64,000 nucleotides of DNA, taken from an uncultured Eubacteriales bacterium (GTDB taxonomy: Bacteria; Bacillota; Clostridia; Lachnospirales; Lachnospiraceae). This document shows positions 24,304-33,447 of the stretch, in pieces. Every line of letters begins with the position of its first letter. The stretch's first letter is position 1. The notes below the pieces were generated by a model that saw nothing but the letters and a program-made list of their open reading frames with translations, did not search any database and was not told the origin of the DNA. The stretch covers positions 124,001 to 188,000 of the forward strand of contig CASFBK010000001.1 in the NCBI GenBank assembly GCA_949292785.1, given 5' to 3'. The translations under genes were made by a program, and so were the position numbers.

Positions 24304-25407
24304 TTAAATTTTGGTATGAAGCAAATAGTTTAAAAGGTGTATGCAATACTTTTTCTGCGCTTCCGGTGAATCTGTAAAATCCTCTGTCATTTCAAAATAT
24401 AGAACTTTATCATGATATTCCAACTTAAAGTAAGGTTCAAAAACCTCTGTAAACTGTGGTAGAAAACATCCTGTTTTTTTACTGTAACAGGTGGCTGCTT
24501 TGGCGCGGGTACGATAATTCTTATCTACATAAAAAGCGACGCTTTTGTGAACAGCCATATCTTCTTTGGGAAGATAATAATAATCTTTATAATTAGAATA
24601 AAAGAACTTTAACTCTCCCTGATATATCTTAACTTTAAGTTTTACCTGATTCTGAAAGCCGGTAAGGTAAATATCCTGTAAGCCAAAGGAGAAACGCTTT
24701 GGCAGAGGAAAGCTGGTATTTAAGGTAAGATGAAGTTCCAGTGAAGGGGAGCCCTCATATTCTTCATAAGAACATTTTTCAAATCCTGTTACTTCAAAGT
24801 TTCCATCGAACAGCTGAACGTAGGAAAGTACCGGAAGTAAATCAATCATTCCTGTGACATCTTCATAGTTATGGAGACGAAGCAGTGTGAGAGCATCGTC
24901 AGAAGGTTCCTTTACATAACTGTCATATATATTAATCAATTCACCGCCAGAATACATATCTTCCCGATGAAGATTGAGAAACTGTTCTATGGTTTTTTGT
25001 TTTAGATTTTCCAATTTTAAAATATGCTTATACTTTGCGAGGGATTTATAAATATCCAGATATTGAAAACCGGAAAATGGTTCCGGCAGCTTGTGATATT
25101 GATAGCGTCCTTGGAGATAAGGAATATCAAAACCGATTCCATTAAAGGTAATCAATGTATTATAATGGGTCAAAAGTTCGGAAAACGCATTTAAAATCAA
25201 TTTTTCTTCCGAGGGATTTTCTGCAAAGAACTGAGTGGTGCACACCACATTCCCTTTTCTTGCAGCACAGCCGATTAAATAAACATGGGTGTGCGTGGGG
25301 GAAAATCCGGTAGTTTCAATATCAAAAAATGCAGAGGATTCTGAAAAAAGTGCCTCTGTGATAGGATTCTCTGGGTGAAACGGAAGCTCATTCTGCCAGG
25401 TTTTCAT
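24304..25407 (-). CDS. RNase H-like (YprB-type) DEDD exonuclease domain protein
   Basis: 367 residues. The N-terminal half is a predicted 3'-5' exonuclease with FFDIETTGF (Asp-x-Glu, about residue 27), ITFNGIGFDIPYLQ (about 100) and LHNYEDVTGM (about 185), the DEDD metal ligands of the YprB RNase H-like family. The C-terminal half has no clear domain. An upstream frame of 78 codons exists but reads through the rnf promoter region; ATG 25407 follows AAAGGAGAG at a slightly long 11-base spacing. It is transcribed divergently from the rnf operon. Confidence 0.85.
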   Translation of the reverse strand: MKTWQNELPFHPENPITEALFSESSAFFDIETTGFSPTHTHVYLIGCAARKGNVVCTTQFFAENPSEEKLILNAFSELLTHYNTLITFNGIGFDIPYLQGRYQYHKLPEPFSGFQYLDIYKSLAKYKHILKLENLKQKTIEQFLNLHREDMYSGGELINIYDSYVKEPSDDALTLLRLHNYEDVTGMIDLLPVLSYVQLFDGNFEVTGFEKCSYEEYEGSPSLELHLTLNTSFPLPKRFSFGLQDIYLTGFQNQVKLKVKIYQGELKFFYSNYKDYYYLPKEDMAVHKSVAFYVDKNYRTRAKAATCYSKKTGCFLPQFTEVFEPYFKLEYHDKVLYFEMTEDFTDSPEAQKKYCIHLLNYLLHTKI

Positions 25408-25497
25408 AGTCTTAAAATCTCTCCTTTCCTGTTCAAGTATAACACACTTTAAGTATGTAAAAAAGTACAAAAAATCAGTGCTATTGTATGAAAATTG

Positions 25498-25506
25498 TGC
25501 TATAAT
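25498..25506 (+). promoter_or_regulatory. Extended -10 promoter of the rnf operon
   Basis: TGCTATAAT forms an extended -10 (TGn-TATAAT). The -35 region (near 25478) is poor, as is common with extended -10 elements. The start codon of rnfC is 97 bases downstream. Confidence 0.55.
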
Positions 25507-25518
25507 TATTAAGATAAA

Positions 25519-25556
25519 GTTATTCTTGAAAAAAGTCAGACTTTTTATAGAATAAC
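25519..25556 (+). promoter_or_regulatory. Hairpin in the rnf operon leader
   Basis: GTTATTCT (25519-25526) pairs with AGAATAAC (25549-25556) and an inner AAAAAGT/ACTTTTT stem closes a CAG loop. It lies about 12 bases after the predicted transcription start, so it could stabilise the 5' end or serve as an operator or binding site. Confidence 0.55.
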
Positions 25557-25602
25557 GAATATAAGAAACATACATTTTATAGAGAAAGTGGGGCACGAAA
25601 AA

Positions 25603-26925
25603 ATGGGTTTCATGACATTTAAAGGTGGCGTTCATCCACATGATGGAAAAGAATTTTCCAAGGATAAGCCAATACGTGAATTATTACCCAAAGGCGAACT
25701 GGTATATCCTGTATCACAGCATATCGGAGCACCGGCAAGCCCTGTCGTAGCTGTGGGTGATACAGTGCTGAGAGGACAGAAGATAGCGGAAGCAGGCGGT
25801 TTTGTATCTTCACCGGTCTTTTCCTCTGTATCCGGGACAGTGAAGGCGATTGGACCACGTCGCAGCGCAGTCGGAGACATGGTAAATTCTATCATCATTG
25901 AAAGCGATGGAGAAATGAAGGAAGTGGAATATCAGCCGACAGATAATGTTGATACACTTTCGAAGGAGGAAATCATCAATAAAGTGAAGGAGGCTGGTGT
26001 AGTCGGAATGGGCGGTGCCGGATTCCCTACACATGTAAAATTGTCTCCAAAGGAACCGGAAAAAATCGAATACATTATTGCGAATTGTGCAGAATGTGAA
26101 CCGTATCTGACCGCGGATTATCGCCGCATGATAGAAAATCCGGAAATGCTTGTGGAAGGTATGAGAATTGTACTGAAGCTTTTTGAACATGCGAAAGGTA
26201 TTTTTGGAATTGAAGATAATAAGCCGGATGCGATTGCAAAAATGCAGGAACTGGTAAAAGACGAACCACGTATGGAAGTCTGTCCATTGCAGACGAAATA
26301 TCCGCAGGGTGGAGAACGTCAGTTGATTTATGCAACTACTCACAGGGAAATTAATTCTACGATGCTTCCGGCAGATGCAGGATGTATTGTAGACAACGTA
26401 GAGACACTGATTTCTATCTATAACGCTGTAAAGCTTGGAAAACCTGTTATGAACAGAATCTTTACTGTTACCGGTGATGCGGTAAAGGAACCGGGTAACT
26501 TTGATATCTGTATTGGTATGAGCTATGCAGAGGTTTTAGAGGCAGCAGGGGGATTTGAAGTACAGCCGGAGAAGATTATTTCCGGTGGTCCAATGATGGG
26601 ATTTTCCATGTTTGGCTTGGATATTCCAACGACCAAGACATCTTCTTCTTTACTTTGTCTGGCAAAAGACGATGTGGCAGCAAGCGAGACAACGGCATGT
26701 ATTAATTGTGGACGATGTGTAGAGGCATGTCCGGAACGAATTATACCATCCAGACTTGCTAAAATGAGTACATACGGCGACATGGCTGGATTTGAGAAAT
26801 GGAACGGAATGGAATGTATTGAATGTGGCAGCTGCAGCTTTATCTGCCCGGCAAAACGTCCGTTAGCACAGTCCATTAAGACTATGAAGAAACAGATACT
26901 TGCAGAAAGAAGAAAGAAAAATTAA
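25603..26925 (+). CDS. rnfC: Electron transport complex subunit RnfC
   Basis: NADH-binding, Fe-S subunit of the Rnf complex, which couples reduced ferredoxin:NAD+ electron transfer to ion export. 440 residues. GGVHPHDGKEFS start; VGMGGAGFPTHVKL glycine-rich NADH/FMN site (about residues 130-145); NCAECEPYLTADYR; and two ferredoxin motifs, CINCGRCVEACP and CIECGSCSFICP (about 367 and 408). ATG 25603 is preferred over an upstream GTG. First gene of the six-gene operon in the order C-D-G-E-A-B. Confidence 0.97.
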   Translation: MGFMTFKGGVHPHDGKEFSKDKPIRELLPKGELVYPVSQHIGAPASPVVAVGDTVLRGQKIAEAGGFVSSPVFSSVSGTVKAIGPRRSAVGDMVNSIIIESDGEMKEVEYQPTDNVDTLSKEEIINKVKEAGVVGMGGAGFPTHVKLSPKEPEKIEYIIANCAECEPYLTADYRRMIENPEMLVEGMRIVLKLFEHAKGIFGIEDNKPDAIAKMQELVKDEPRMEVCPLQTKYPQGGERQLIYATTHREINSTMLPADAGCIVDNVETLISIYNAVKLGKPVMNRIFTVTGDAVKEPGNFDICIGMSYAEVLEAAGGFEVQPEKIISGGPMMGFSMFGLDIPTTKTSSSLLCLAKDDVAASETTACINCGRCVEACPERIIPSRLAKMSTYGDMAGFEKWNGMECIECGSCSFICPAKRPLAQSIKTMKKQILAERRKKN

Positions 26926-26946
26926 CGAAGAAAGAGGTGGCTTATT

Positions 26947-27888
26947 GTGAGTGATTTATATAACGTATCTTCATCACCGCATGTACGTGCCAAAGATACA
27001 ACAGCCAGAATCATGCTTTATGTAATTATCGCTTTATTACCGACAACTGTTTTTGGTATTTTTAATTTTGGAATAAAAGCATTAATTTTAATCGCAGTCT
27101 GTATTGCAACCTGCGTGGTTTCAGAATATGTTTTTGAGTTATTGATACATAAAAAAAGTACGATTAATGATTTGAGTGCAGTAGTAACCGGTCTGTTACT
27201 GGCATTGAACCTTCCGGTGGGACTTCCAATCTGGCAGGCAGTATTGGGAAGTGTTTTTGCTATTGTAATCGTAAAAATGATGTTTGGCGGTCTTGGACAG
27301 AACTTTATGAACCCTGCACTGGGTGCAAGATGCTTCCTGCTGGTTTCTTTTGCAGGAACTATGACGAACTTTAACTGCGACGCATACACAGGAGCAACTC
27401 CACTGGCAATGATGCGTAATGGTGAGGCTGTAGATACCATGAAGATGCTGATTGGTACTACTGCAGGAACCATTGGCGAGACATCTACCATTGCAATTTT
27501 AGCAGGAGCAATCATTTTGATTCTGTTAGGCGTGATTGATTTAACCATTCCGGGAACTTATATTGTGTCCTTCGTAGTGTTTATCTTACTCTTCGGCGGA
27601 CATGGTATGGACTGGAATTATGTGACAGCACAGCTTTGCGGCGGTGGTCTGATGTTAGGTGCTTTCTTTATGGCAACTGACTATGTAACATCTCCGATTA
27701 CTCCGCTTGGTAAGGTGGTATACGGTATTCTTCTTGGTGTTTTAACCGGTTTATTCCGTATTTTCGGTGCCAATGCAGAAGGTGTTTCCTTTGCAATTAT
27801 TTTAAGCAACCTGTTAGTACCGATTATTGAAAAAGCTACCATTCCAAGAGCATTTGGACAGAAAAAGGAGGCAAAGCAGCATGAATAA
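26947..27888 (+). CDS. rnfD: Electron transport complex subunit RnfD
   Basis: Membrane flavoprotein subunit, 313 residues and about nine helices (first at residues 20-45). The GAT motif of TGATPLAMMRNG (about residue 150) carries the Thr to which FMN is attached by ApbE. Starts at GTG 26947, eight bases after AGAGGTGG. It overlaps rnfG by eight bases. Confidence 0.96.
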   Translation: MSDLYNVSSSPHVRAKDTTARIMLYVIIALLPTTVFGIFNFGIKALILIAVCIATCVVSEYVFELLIHKKSTINDLSAVVTGLLLALNLPVGLPIWQAVLGSVFAIVIVKMMFGGLGQNFMNPALGARCFLLVSFAGTMTNFNCDAYTGATPLAMMRNGEAVDTMKMLIGTTAGTIGETSTIAILAGAIILILLGVIDLTIPGTYIVSFVVFILLFGGHGMDWNYVTAQLCGGGLMLGAFFMATDYVTSPITPLGKVVYGILLGVLTGLFRIFGANAEGVSFAIILSNLLVPIIEKATIPRAFGQKKEAKQHE

Positions 27889-28492
27889 GAAAATTATACA
27901 TGACGCATTAGTGTTGACTGCCTTTACCTTGATTCTTGGATTTATTCTTGGTGCAGTAAATGAAATTACAAAAGAACCTATTGCGGCAGCCAATAAAGCA
28001 GCGCAGGATGCGGCATATAAAGAAGTGTTCAAAGATGCAAAGACCTTTGAAGATAATGCAGACTTTGATGCAGACAAGGCAGCAGAGATTATTGCAGACA
28101 GTGAATATTCGAATGATGAGATTTTGAATGTAAGCAATGCATTAGATGATTCCGGAAACATTCTTGGCTATGTAATTACAGTGACCTCCCATGAAGGAAG
28201 CCAGGCAGATATTACATTTTCCGTAGGAATTAAGAATGACGGAACCATAAACGGATATTCCATTACCTCTATTAGCGAAACGCCGGGACTTGGTATGCTG
28301 GTAAATGAAGATGATTTCAAAAAGCAGTTTAATGACAAGAGCGCGGAGGCTTTTACTGTTGTAAAGACAGAGCCGTCTGCTGATACCGAAATAGAAGCAG
28401 TTACAGGTGCGACCATTTCCTCCAGAGCAATCACCAATGGGGTAAATGCATGTCTGGTATATTTCAGAACAGCATTACAAGGAGGTAACTAA
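27881..28492 (+). CDS. rnfG: Electron transport complex subunit RnfG
   Basis: Periplasm-facing flavoprotein subunit, 203 residues. One N-terminal helix (residues 8-28) anchors an FMN-binding domain with the flavinylation motif AVTGATISSRA, Thr178 being the covalent FMN site. AAGGAGG precedes ATG 27881, which lies within the last codons of rnfD, so the two are coupled. Confidence 0.95.
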   Translation: MNKKIIHDALVLTAFTLILGFILGAVNEITKEPIAAANKAAQDAAYKEVFKDAKTFEDNADFDADKAAEIIADSEYSNDEILNVSNALDDSGNILGYVITVTSHEGSQADITFSVGIKNDGTINGYSITSISETPGLGMLVNEDDFKKQFNDKSAEAFTVVKTEPSADTEIEAVTGATISSRAITNGVNACLVYFRTALQGGN

Positions 28493-28494
28493 GT

Positions 28495-29166
28495 ATGAAC
28501 AAATATTTGGAACGATTATACAATGGTATCATCAAAGAAAATCCTACCTTTGTATTGATGTTAGGTATGTGTCCGACACTGGCGGTTACATCATCCGCAG
28601 TCAACGGACTTGGAATGGGACTTTCTACAACGGTTGTTTTAGTTATGTCCAATTTATTGATTTCTGCATTTCGTAAAATTATTCCGGATGGTGTGCGTAT
28701 GCCGGCATATATCGTTATCGTTGCATCTCTGGTTACGGTGGTACAGTTCTTAATGCAGGCATATACACCTTCGTTATCTGCATCCTTGGGCGTGTATATC
28801 CCATTGATTGTTGTAAACTGTATTATTTTAGGTAGAGCAGAAAGTTATGCGTCTAAGAATCCGATTGCACCGTCAATTTTTGACGGACTTGGAATGGGAC
28901 TTGGATTTACCATAGGTCTTACCCTGATTGGTCTGGTACGTCAGATTTTAGGTTCCATGCTTGGAATTACCGTATTTGTTATGGCACCGGGTGCATTCCT
29001 TGTACTGGCATTTTTAGTAGCAGGTATGAATGTGGTACGTGACAAGATGGAGAAGAAGGGCAAACCTTTAGCAGCGCCATCCGGATGTCTGACCGGAGAC
29101 TGTGCAAGCTGTTCCCAGTCCGCTATGTGTACCGGTAAGTCAGAGACCAAGAAAACAGAAGAATAG
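28495..29166 (+). CDS. rnfE: Electron transport complex subunit RnfE with a Cys-rich tail
   Basis: Integral membrane subunit of the NqrD/RnfE family, 223 residues, six helices; the core PTFVLMLGMCPTLAVT and CIILGRAESYASKN is typical. The family is usually 195-210 residues; here a cytosolic tail adds about 25 residues with four cysteines (C198, C203, C206, C212; spacing Cx4Cx2Cx5C). The core Cys in MGMCP and NCIILGR are the inter-subunit Fe-S site shared with RnfA. It starts two bases after rnfG. Confidence 0.95.
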   Translation: MNKYLERLYNGIIKENPTFVLMLGMCPTLAVTSSAVNGLGMGLSTTVVLVMSNLLISAFRKIIPDGVRMPAYIVIVASLVTVVQFLMQAYTPSLSASLGVYIPLIVVNCIILGRAESYASKNPIAPSIFDGLGMGLGFTIGLTLIGLVRQILGSMLGITVFVMAPGAFLVLAFLVAGMNVVRDKMEKKGKPLAAPSGCLTGDCASCSQSAMCTGKSETKKTEE

Positions 29167-29179
29167 GAGGCAGACGTAG

Positions 29180-29755
29180 ATGAAGGAATTATTAATTATT
29201 GCAATCGGCTCTGCCATTGTAAATAACGTAGTATTAAGCCAGTTCCTGGGGATTTGTCCGTTCCTTGGTGTTTCCAAGAAGACAGAGACCGCAGCAGGAA
29301 TGGGAGGAGCAGTTGTTTTCGTTATTACACTGTCATCCTTTGTAACTGCATTGATTTATAAGTTTATTTTGGCACCTCTTGATATTGCATATTTGCAGAC
29401 TATTGTATTTATTTTGGTAATCGCATCTTTAGTACAGTTTGTAGAAATGTTCTTAAAGAAAAATATGCCGCCCTTGTATGAATCCCTGGGGGTATATCTT
29501 CCGTTGATTACAACAAACTGTGCGGTATTAGGAGTTGCTTTGACTAATGTGACAAAGGCATATGGAATATTAGAAAGTGTTGTAAACGGATTTGCAACTG
29601 CAGTAGGATTCCTGATTGCCATTGTAATTATGGCAGGAATTCGTGAAAAAATTGAATACAATGACATTCCGGAGCGTTTTAAAGGAACAGCCATCGTGTT
29701 AATTACAGCAAGCTTAATGTCAATCGCCTTTATGGGATTCTCAGGCATGATTTAG
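29180..29755 (+). CDS. rnfA: Electron transport complex subunit RnfA
   Basis: Integral membrane subunit homologous to RnfE (NqrE family), 191 residues, six helices. SQFLGICPFLGVSKK and TTNCAVLGVAL hold the two Cys that with those of RnfE bind a [2Fe-2S] cluster in the membrane. It is 13 bases after rnfE and just before rnfB. Confidence 0.96.
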   Translation: MKELLIIAIGSAIVNNVVLSQFLGICPFLGVSKKTETAAGMGGAVVFVITLSSFVTALIYKFILAPLDIAYLQTIVFILVIASLVQFVEMFLKKNMPPLYESLGVYLPLITTNCAVLGVALTNVTKAYGILESVVNGFATAVGFLIAIVIMAGIREKIEYNDIPERFKGTAIVLITASLMSIAFMGFSGMI

Positions 29756-29767
29756 GAGGGAATGAAT

Positions 29768-30568
29768 ATGAATTTTACAGCAATTATCATTGCCGCCCTT
29801 GCCGTAGGCGGAACAGGTATTATCCTTGGATTTTTCCTTGGAATCTTCGGAGAGAAATTTAAAGTAGAAGTAGATGAACGAGAAGAAGCTATCTTAGGTG
29901 TTCTTCCGGGCAACAACTGTGGTGGATGTGGTTATGCAGGATGTTCCGGATTAGCAGCAGCTATCGCAAAAGGAGAAGCTCCGGTTAATCAATGTCCGGT
30001 TGGTGGTGCTCCGATAGCCGCTAAGATTGGAGAAATCATGGGTGTTTCCGCAGAAGAAGGCGCAAGAAAGGTTGCATTTGTAAAATGTGCGGGAGACTGT
30101 GAGAAAGCAAAGCATGACTATGAATATACCGGCGTAGAAGATTGTGCAGCAATGGCGTTCGTGCCAAACGGCGGACCAAAATCCTGTAACTATGGATGTC
30201 TTGGATATGGAAGCTGTGTAAAGGCATGTCCATTCGATGCAGTCCATATCGTAAATGGAATCGCGCTGGTAGATAAGGAAGCATGTAAAGCATGCGGTAA
30301 ATGTGTGGCAGCATGTCCAAAGAATCTGATTGAACTGGTACCATATGAAGCAAAACAGAAGGTACAGTGTAGTTCTAAGGATAAGGGTAAGGATGTTATG
30401 GCAGCATGTTCCGTAGGATGTATTGGATGCCACCTTTGTGAAAAGAATTGCCCAAGCGGTGCAGTGACCGTAACAGACAATGTGGCGCACATTGATTACG
30501 AGAAATGTACCGGATGCGGCGTTTGTGCAGAGAAATGTCCGAAGAAGATTATTACCATTAATGCATAG
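29768..30568 (+). CDS. rnfB: Electron transport complex subunit RnfB (ferredoxin-accepting)
   Basis: 266 residues. One N-terminal helix (residues 4-25) followed by the 4Fe-4S motif GNNCGGCGYAGC and then several ferredoxin motifs: CLGYGSCVKACP, CKACGKCVAACP, CIGCHLCEKNCP and CTGCGVCAEKCP. It is the entry point for ferredoxin electrons. The ATG at 29762 is only two bases from AGGAGGG, so ATG 29768 is chosen. Last gene of the operon, with a strong terminator. Confidence 0.97.
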   Translation: MNFTAIIIAALAVGGTGIILGFFLGIFGEKFKVEVDEREEAILGVLPGNNCGGCGYAGCSGLAAAIAKGEAPVNQCPVGGAPIAAKIGEIMGVSAEEGARKVAFVKCAGDCEKAKHDYEYTGVEDCAAMAFVPNGGPKSCNYGCLGYGSCVKACPFDAVHIVNGIALVDKEACKACGKCVAACPKNLIELVPYEAKQKVQCSSKDKGKDVMAACSVGCIGCHLCEKNCPSGAVTVTDNVAHIDYEKCTGCGVCAEKCPKKIITINA

Positions 30569-30604
30569 CAGAATGCAGGTAGCAGCATAAATGATAGAAC
30601 GAAG

Positions 30605-30648
30605 AACCACTTCTTTTCTAAATCACGTTAGAGAGAAGTGGTTTTTTC
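30605..30648 (+). terminator. rnf operon terminator
   Basis: AACCACTTCT (30605-30614) pairs perfectly with AGAAGTGGTT (30634-30643), followed by TTTTTC. Confidence 0.9.
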
Positions 30649-30702
30649 TATAAAAATATGATATACTTGTCAGGTTATTACGAAAGAAGGAGAAGGATTC
30701 CA

Positions 30703-32100
30703 ATGAATCGGAAATATTTCAGTAAATATATCGGAACAAAAGAATTTTATAAAATGGTATTGCTGGTAGTAATTCCAATTATCATTCAAAATGGAATTAC
30801 TAACTTTGTAAGCCTTTTAGATAATATTATGGTGGGACAGGTAGGAACCGAGCAAATGAGCGGAGTTGCTATTGTAAACCAGTTAATTGTAGTATTTAAT
30901 ATCTGTGTATTCGGTGGTGTTTCCAGTGCCGGAATTTTCACGGCGCAGTATTATGGTCAGGGGAACCGGGAAGGGGTACGAAATACCTTTCGGTTTAAGT
31001 TTATTATTTGTATGATAATGGCAGTATTTGCGATGCTATTATTTCTGTTGGGTGGAGAAGAACTAATTATGCTCTATCTGCATGAAGGAACACAGGAGGG
31101 AGATATTGCAAAGACGCTGCAATATGGAAAGGAATATCTTTCTGTCATTATGATTGGAATGATTCCATATGCCATATCCCAGACCTATGCAAGTACCTTG
31201 CGTGAAACAGGAGAAACATTGGTTCCAATGAAAATCGGAATCATCGCAGTGCTCTTGAATCTGGTGGGAAATTTCTTTTTGATATTCGGAAATCTGGGAG
31301 CGCCCAAGCTAGGTGCAGTAGGAGCAGCAATTTCTACGGATATTGCCCGCTTTGCAGAGTGCTTTATTTTAATCTGGTGGACGCATAGAAATCATGAGCG
31401 CCATAATTTTATAGAAGAAGCGTACCGCAGTATGCGGATGCCAAAGGAATTGATAAAGGATATTATTAAAAAAGGAATTCCGCTTTTGTTAAATGAAGCA
31501 GCATGGTCCATGGGACAGGCATTTTTGATGCAGTGTTATTCCATGCGGGGCCTTGCGGTGGTAGCAGGACTAAATATTTCCAGTACAGTATCGAATCTCT
31601 TTAATGTAGTATTTCTGTCCATGGGAAATGCCATAGCTATCATAATAGGACAACTCTTAGGAGCAGGAAAAATGGAAGAGGCAAAGGATACGGACCGAAA
31701 GCTTCTGGTATTTACGGTAGCTACTTGTGCAGTATTTGGAAGTCTGTTAGCTGCCATTTCTCCGTTTTTCCCTAAGATTTATAATACTTCTGCAGAAGTA
31801 CAGGGACTGGCAACACGTTTTATCTTAATTGCGGCTGCCTGTATGCCGTTGTATGCATTTATGCATGGATGCTATTTCACCCTGCGTTCCGGTGGTAAGA
31901 CCTGGATAACGGTGCTTTTTGACAGCGTATATGTATGGTTTGTGGATATCCCGCTTGCCTATGTGTTATCCAGATTTACAGGAATACCTATTGTATGGGT
32001 GTATTTAAGCTGTCAGTTGATAGAAACGATAAAGTGTTTTATTGGTTATGCACTGGTAAAGAAAGGAATCTGGCTTCAAAACATTGTTTCGGATTCTTAA
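30703..32100 (+). CDS. MATE family efflux transporter
   Basis: Multidrug/organic cation antiporter of the polytopic MATE superfamily, 465 residues, twelve predicted helices in two halves (NFVSLLDNIMVGQVG and VFGGVSSAGIFTAQYYGQGN in the first, VSNLFNVVFLSMGNAIAIIIGQLLGAG in the second). AGAAGGAGAAGG precedes ATG 30703; the 15 upstream codons have no support. Substrate is unknown. It follows the rnf terminator and is only 21 bases from the next membrane-protein gene, with which it may be co-transcribed. Confidence 0.92.
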   Translation: MNRKYFSKYIGTKEFYKMVLLVVIPIIIQNGITNFVSLLDNIMVGQVGTEQMSGVAIVNQLIVVFNICVFGGVSSAGIFTAQYYGQGNREGVRNTFRFKFIICMIMAVFAMLLFLLGGEELIMLYLHEGTQEGDIAKTLQYGKEYLSVIMIGMIPYAISQTYASTLRETGETLVPMKIGIIAVLLNLVGNFFLIFGNLGAPKLGAVGAAISTDIARFAECFILIWWTHRNHERHNFIEEAYRSMRMPKELIKDIIKKGIPLLLNEAAWSMGQAFLMQCYSMRGLAVVAGLNISSTVSNLFNVVFLSMGNAIAIIIGQLLGAGKMEEAKDTDRKLLVFTVATCAVFGSLLAAISPFFPKIYNTSAEVQGLATRFILIAAACMPLYAFMHGCYFTLRSGGKTWITVLFDSVYVWFVDIPLAYVLSRFTGIPIVWVYLSCQLIETIKCFIGYALVKKGIWLQNIVSDS

Positions 32101-32121
32101 TACAAAGGAGAAAAGACAGAT

Positions 32122-33447
32122 ATGTTGTTCGGTTGGTATGAAGTAATATGGTTATTTTTTATTTACAGTTTTCTGGGATGGGGAATGGAAGTTGTCCATG
32201 CAGTGTATGGGAACAGGAAATTAGTAAACCGTGGATTTTTAAACGGAATCGTTTGTCCGGTATATGGATTTTCTATGATTTTTTTATCGGTGTTTATGGA
32301 TTCCCTGAAAAATGGATGGTTTTACCTGTTCCTGGGATGTATGATAGTAGGTTCTGTGATTGAACTGGTGACAGGTCTGCTTTTAGAAAAAGTATTCCAT
32401 ATCAGACTTTGGGACTATTCAGACATGAGATTTCAGGTAGGGGGATATGTTTGTCTGAAATATTCCATCCTCTGGGGCGTATTTGGAACCTTGCTGATAA
32501 AGCTGGTAAATCCGTTTCTTTTAAGCATATTACATAATATTCCGGAACTGGTAGGCGGAATCCTTCTAATCGTCTTTACGATATTACTGGTATTAGATAC
32601 CGTGACAACGATAGTCGTATTGTGCAGAGGAAAGAAAAATGCAACGCGGATGGAAGAAATCGCAGATGGATTTACGCAGGCGTCTGATTCTCTGCGCAAT
32701 GCCATAACCGTAAAAATCGAACAACGTATGCAGCGTGCTTTCCCGGGACAAAAAAAGAAAGATATGGAAAGCGAAGAAGAAAAGGAAGAAAAGCGGCTGC
32801 GGGAGATGGTCTTTGCTTATGGTTGTGGATTTCATAAAATTGTCTGGATTTTTTTTCTGGGAGCATTTCTTGGGGATATTACAGAAACGATTTTTTGCTG
32901 GGCAACAACAGGGCAGATTATGAGCCGAAGCAGTGTGGTATATGGTGCTTTTAGTCTTGTCTGGGGAATTGGTGTTGCAGGTATTACCATGCTGCTATAC
33001 CGTTATCGTAATAAGGAAGACCGATATATTTTTCTTGCCGGAACGTTTTTGGGCGGTGCCTACGAATATATCTGCAGTGTCTTTACGGAACTGTGTTTTG
33101 GAACTGTGTTCTGGGATTACAGCGATATTCCATTTAATCTGGGCGGTCGTATTAACCTTTTGTATTGCTTTTTCTGGGGAATTGCAGCATTGGTTTGGAT
33201 GAAGCTGTTTTATCCGTTCTTTTCTAAATGGATAGAACGGATTCCCCGGAAAGCCGGAACGATATTAAGCTATGTTTTTGTAGTGTTTATGGCGGTGAAT
33301 ATTGTGATTTCTGCCGGTGCATTGGCGCGTTACAGTAACAGGGCGCAGGGAGTAGCGGCTGAGAATGTAGTGGATGAATGGTTGGACAGTCATTTTGATG
33401 ATGCTCGTATGGAACGGATTTATCCCAATGCGAAGATGACGGAATAA
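32122..33447 (+). CDS. Duplicated CmpB-family (PF06541, putative ABC permease type IV) membrane protein
   Basis: 441 residues and about ten helices. Two homologous halves are visible. The first (1-160) has FLGWGMEV, NRGFLNGIVCPVYG, GSVIELVTGLLLEKVF and LWDYSDMRFQVGGYVCLKYSILWG. The second (about 235-400) has FLGDITETIF, SRSSVVYGAFSLVWG, GGAYEYICSVFTELCF and FWDYSDIPFNLGGRINLLYCFFWG. The halves are joined by a charged cytosolic linker (KKKDMESEEEKEEKR). Family members of single-domain length are called putative ABC permeases, but no ATPase gene is adjacent. Function unknown. Confidence 0.85.
   Translation: MLFGWYEVIWLFFIYSFLGWGMEVVHAVYGNRKLVNRGFLNGIVCPVYGFSMIFLSVFMDSLKNGWFYLFLGCMIVGSVIELVTGLLLEKVFHIRLWDYSDMRFQVGGYVCLKYSILWGVFGTLLIKLVNPFLLSILHNIPELVGGILLIVFTILLVLDTVTTIVVLCRGKKNATRMEEIADGFTQASDSLRNAITVKIEQRMQRAFPGQKKKDMESEEEKEEKRLREMVFAYGCGFHKIVWIFFLGAFLGDITETIFCWATTGQIMSRSSVVYGAFSLVWGIGVAGITMLLYRYRNKEDRYIFLAGTFLGGAYEYICSVFTELCFGTVFWDYSDIPFNLGGRINLLYCFFWGIAALVWMKLFYPFFSKWIERIPRKAGTILSYVFVVFMAVNIVISAGALARYSNRAQGVAAENVVDEWLDSHFDDARMERIYPNAKMTE

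Noticed and set aside
25408-25641. 78-codon upstream extension of the exonuclease gene
   Set aside because: It would cross the rnf promoter and leader hairpin and begin inside rnfC; a ribosome site marks the shorter start.
29951-30610. 219-codon Cys-rich open frame opposite rnfB
   Set aside because: Its Cys arise from the antisense of the many ferredoxin motifs of rnfB; it overlaps the whole gene and the terminator.
30605-30643. Possible fourth copy of the 31-nt stem element in the rnf terminator
   Set aside because: It has AACCACTT and AAGTGGTT, but in the opposite arm order, longer spacing and full symmetry, so it is an ordinary terminator.
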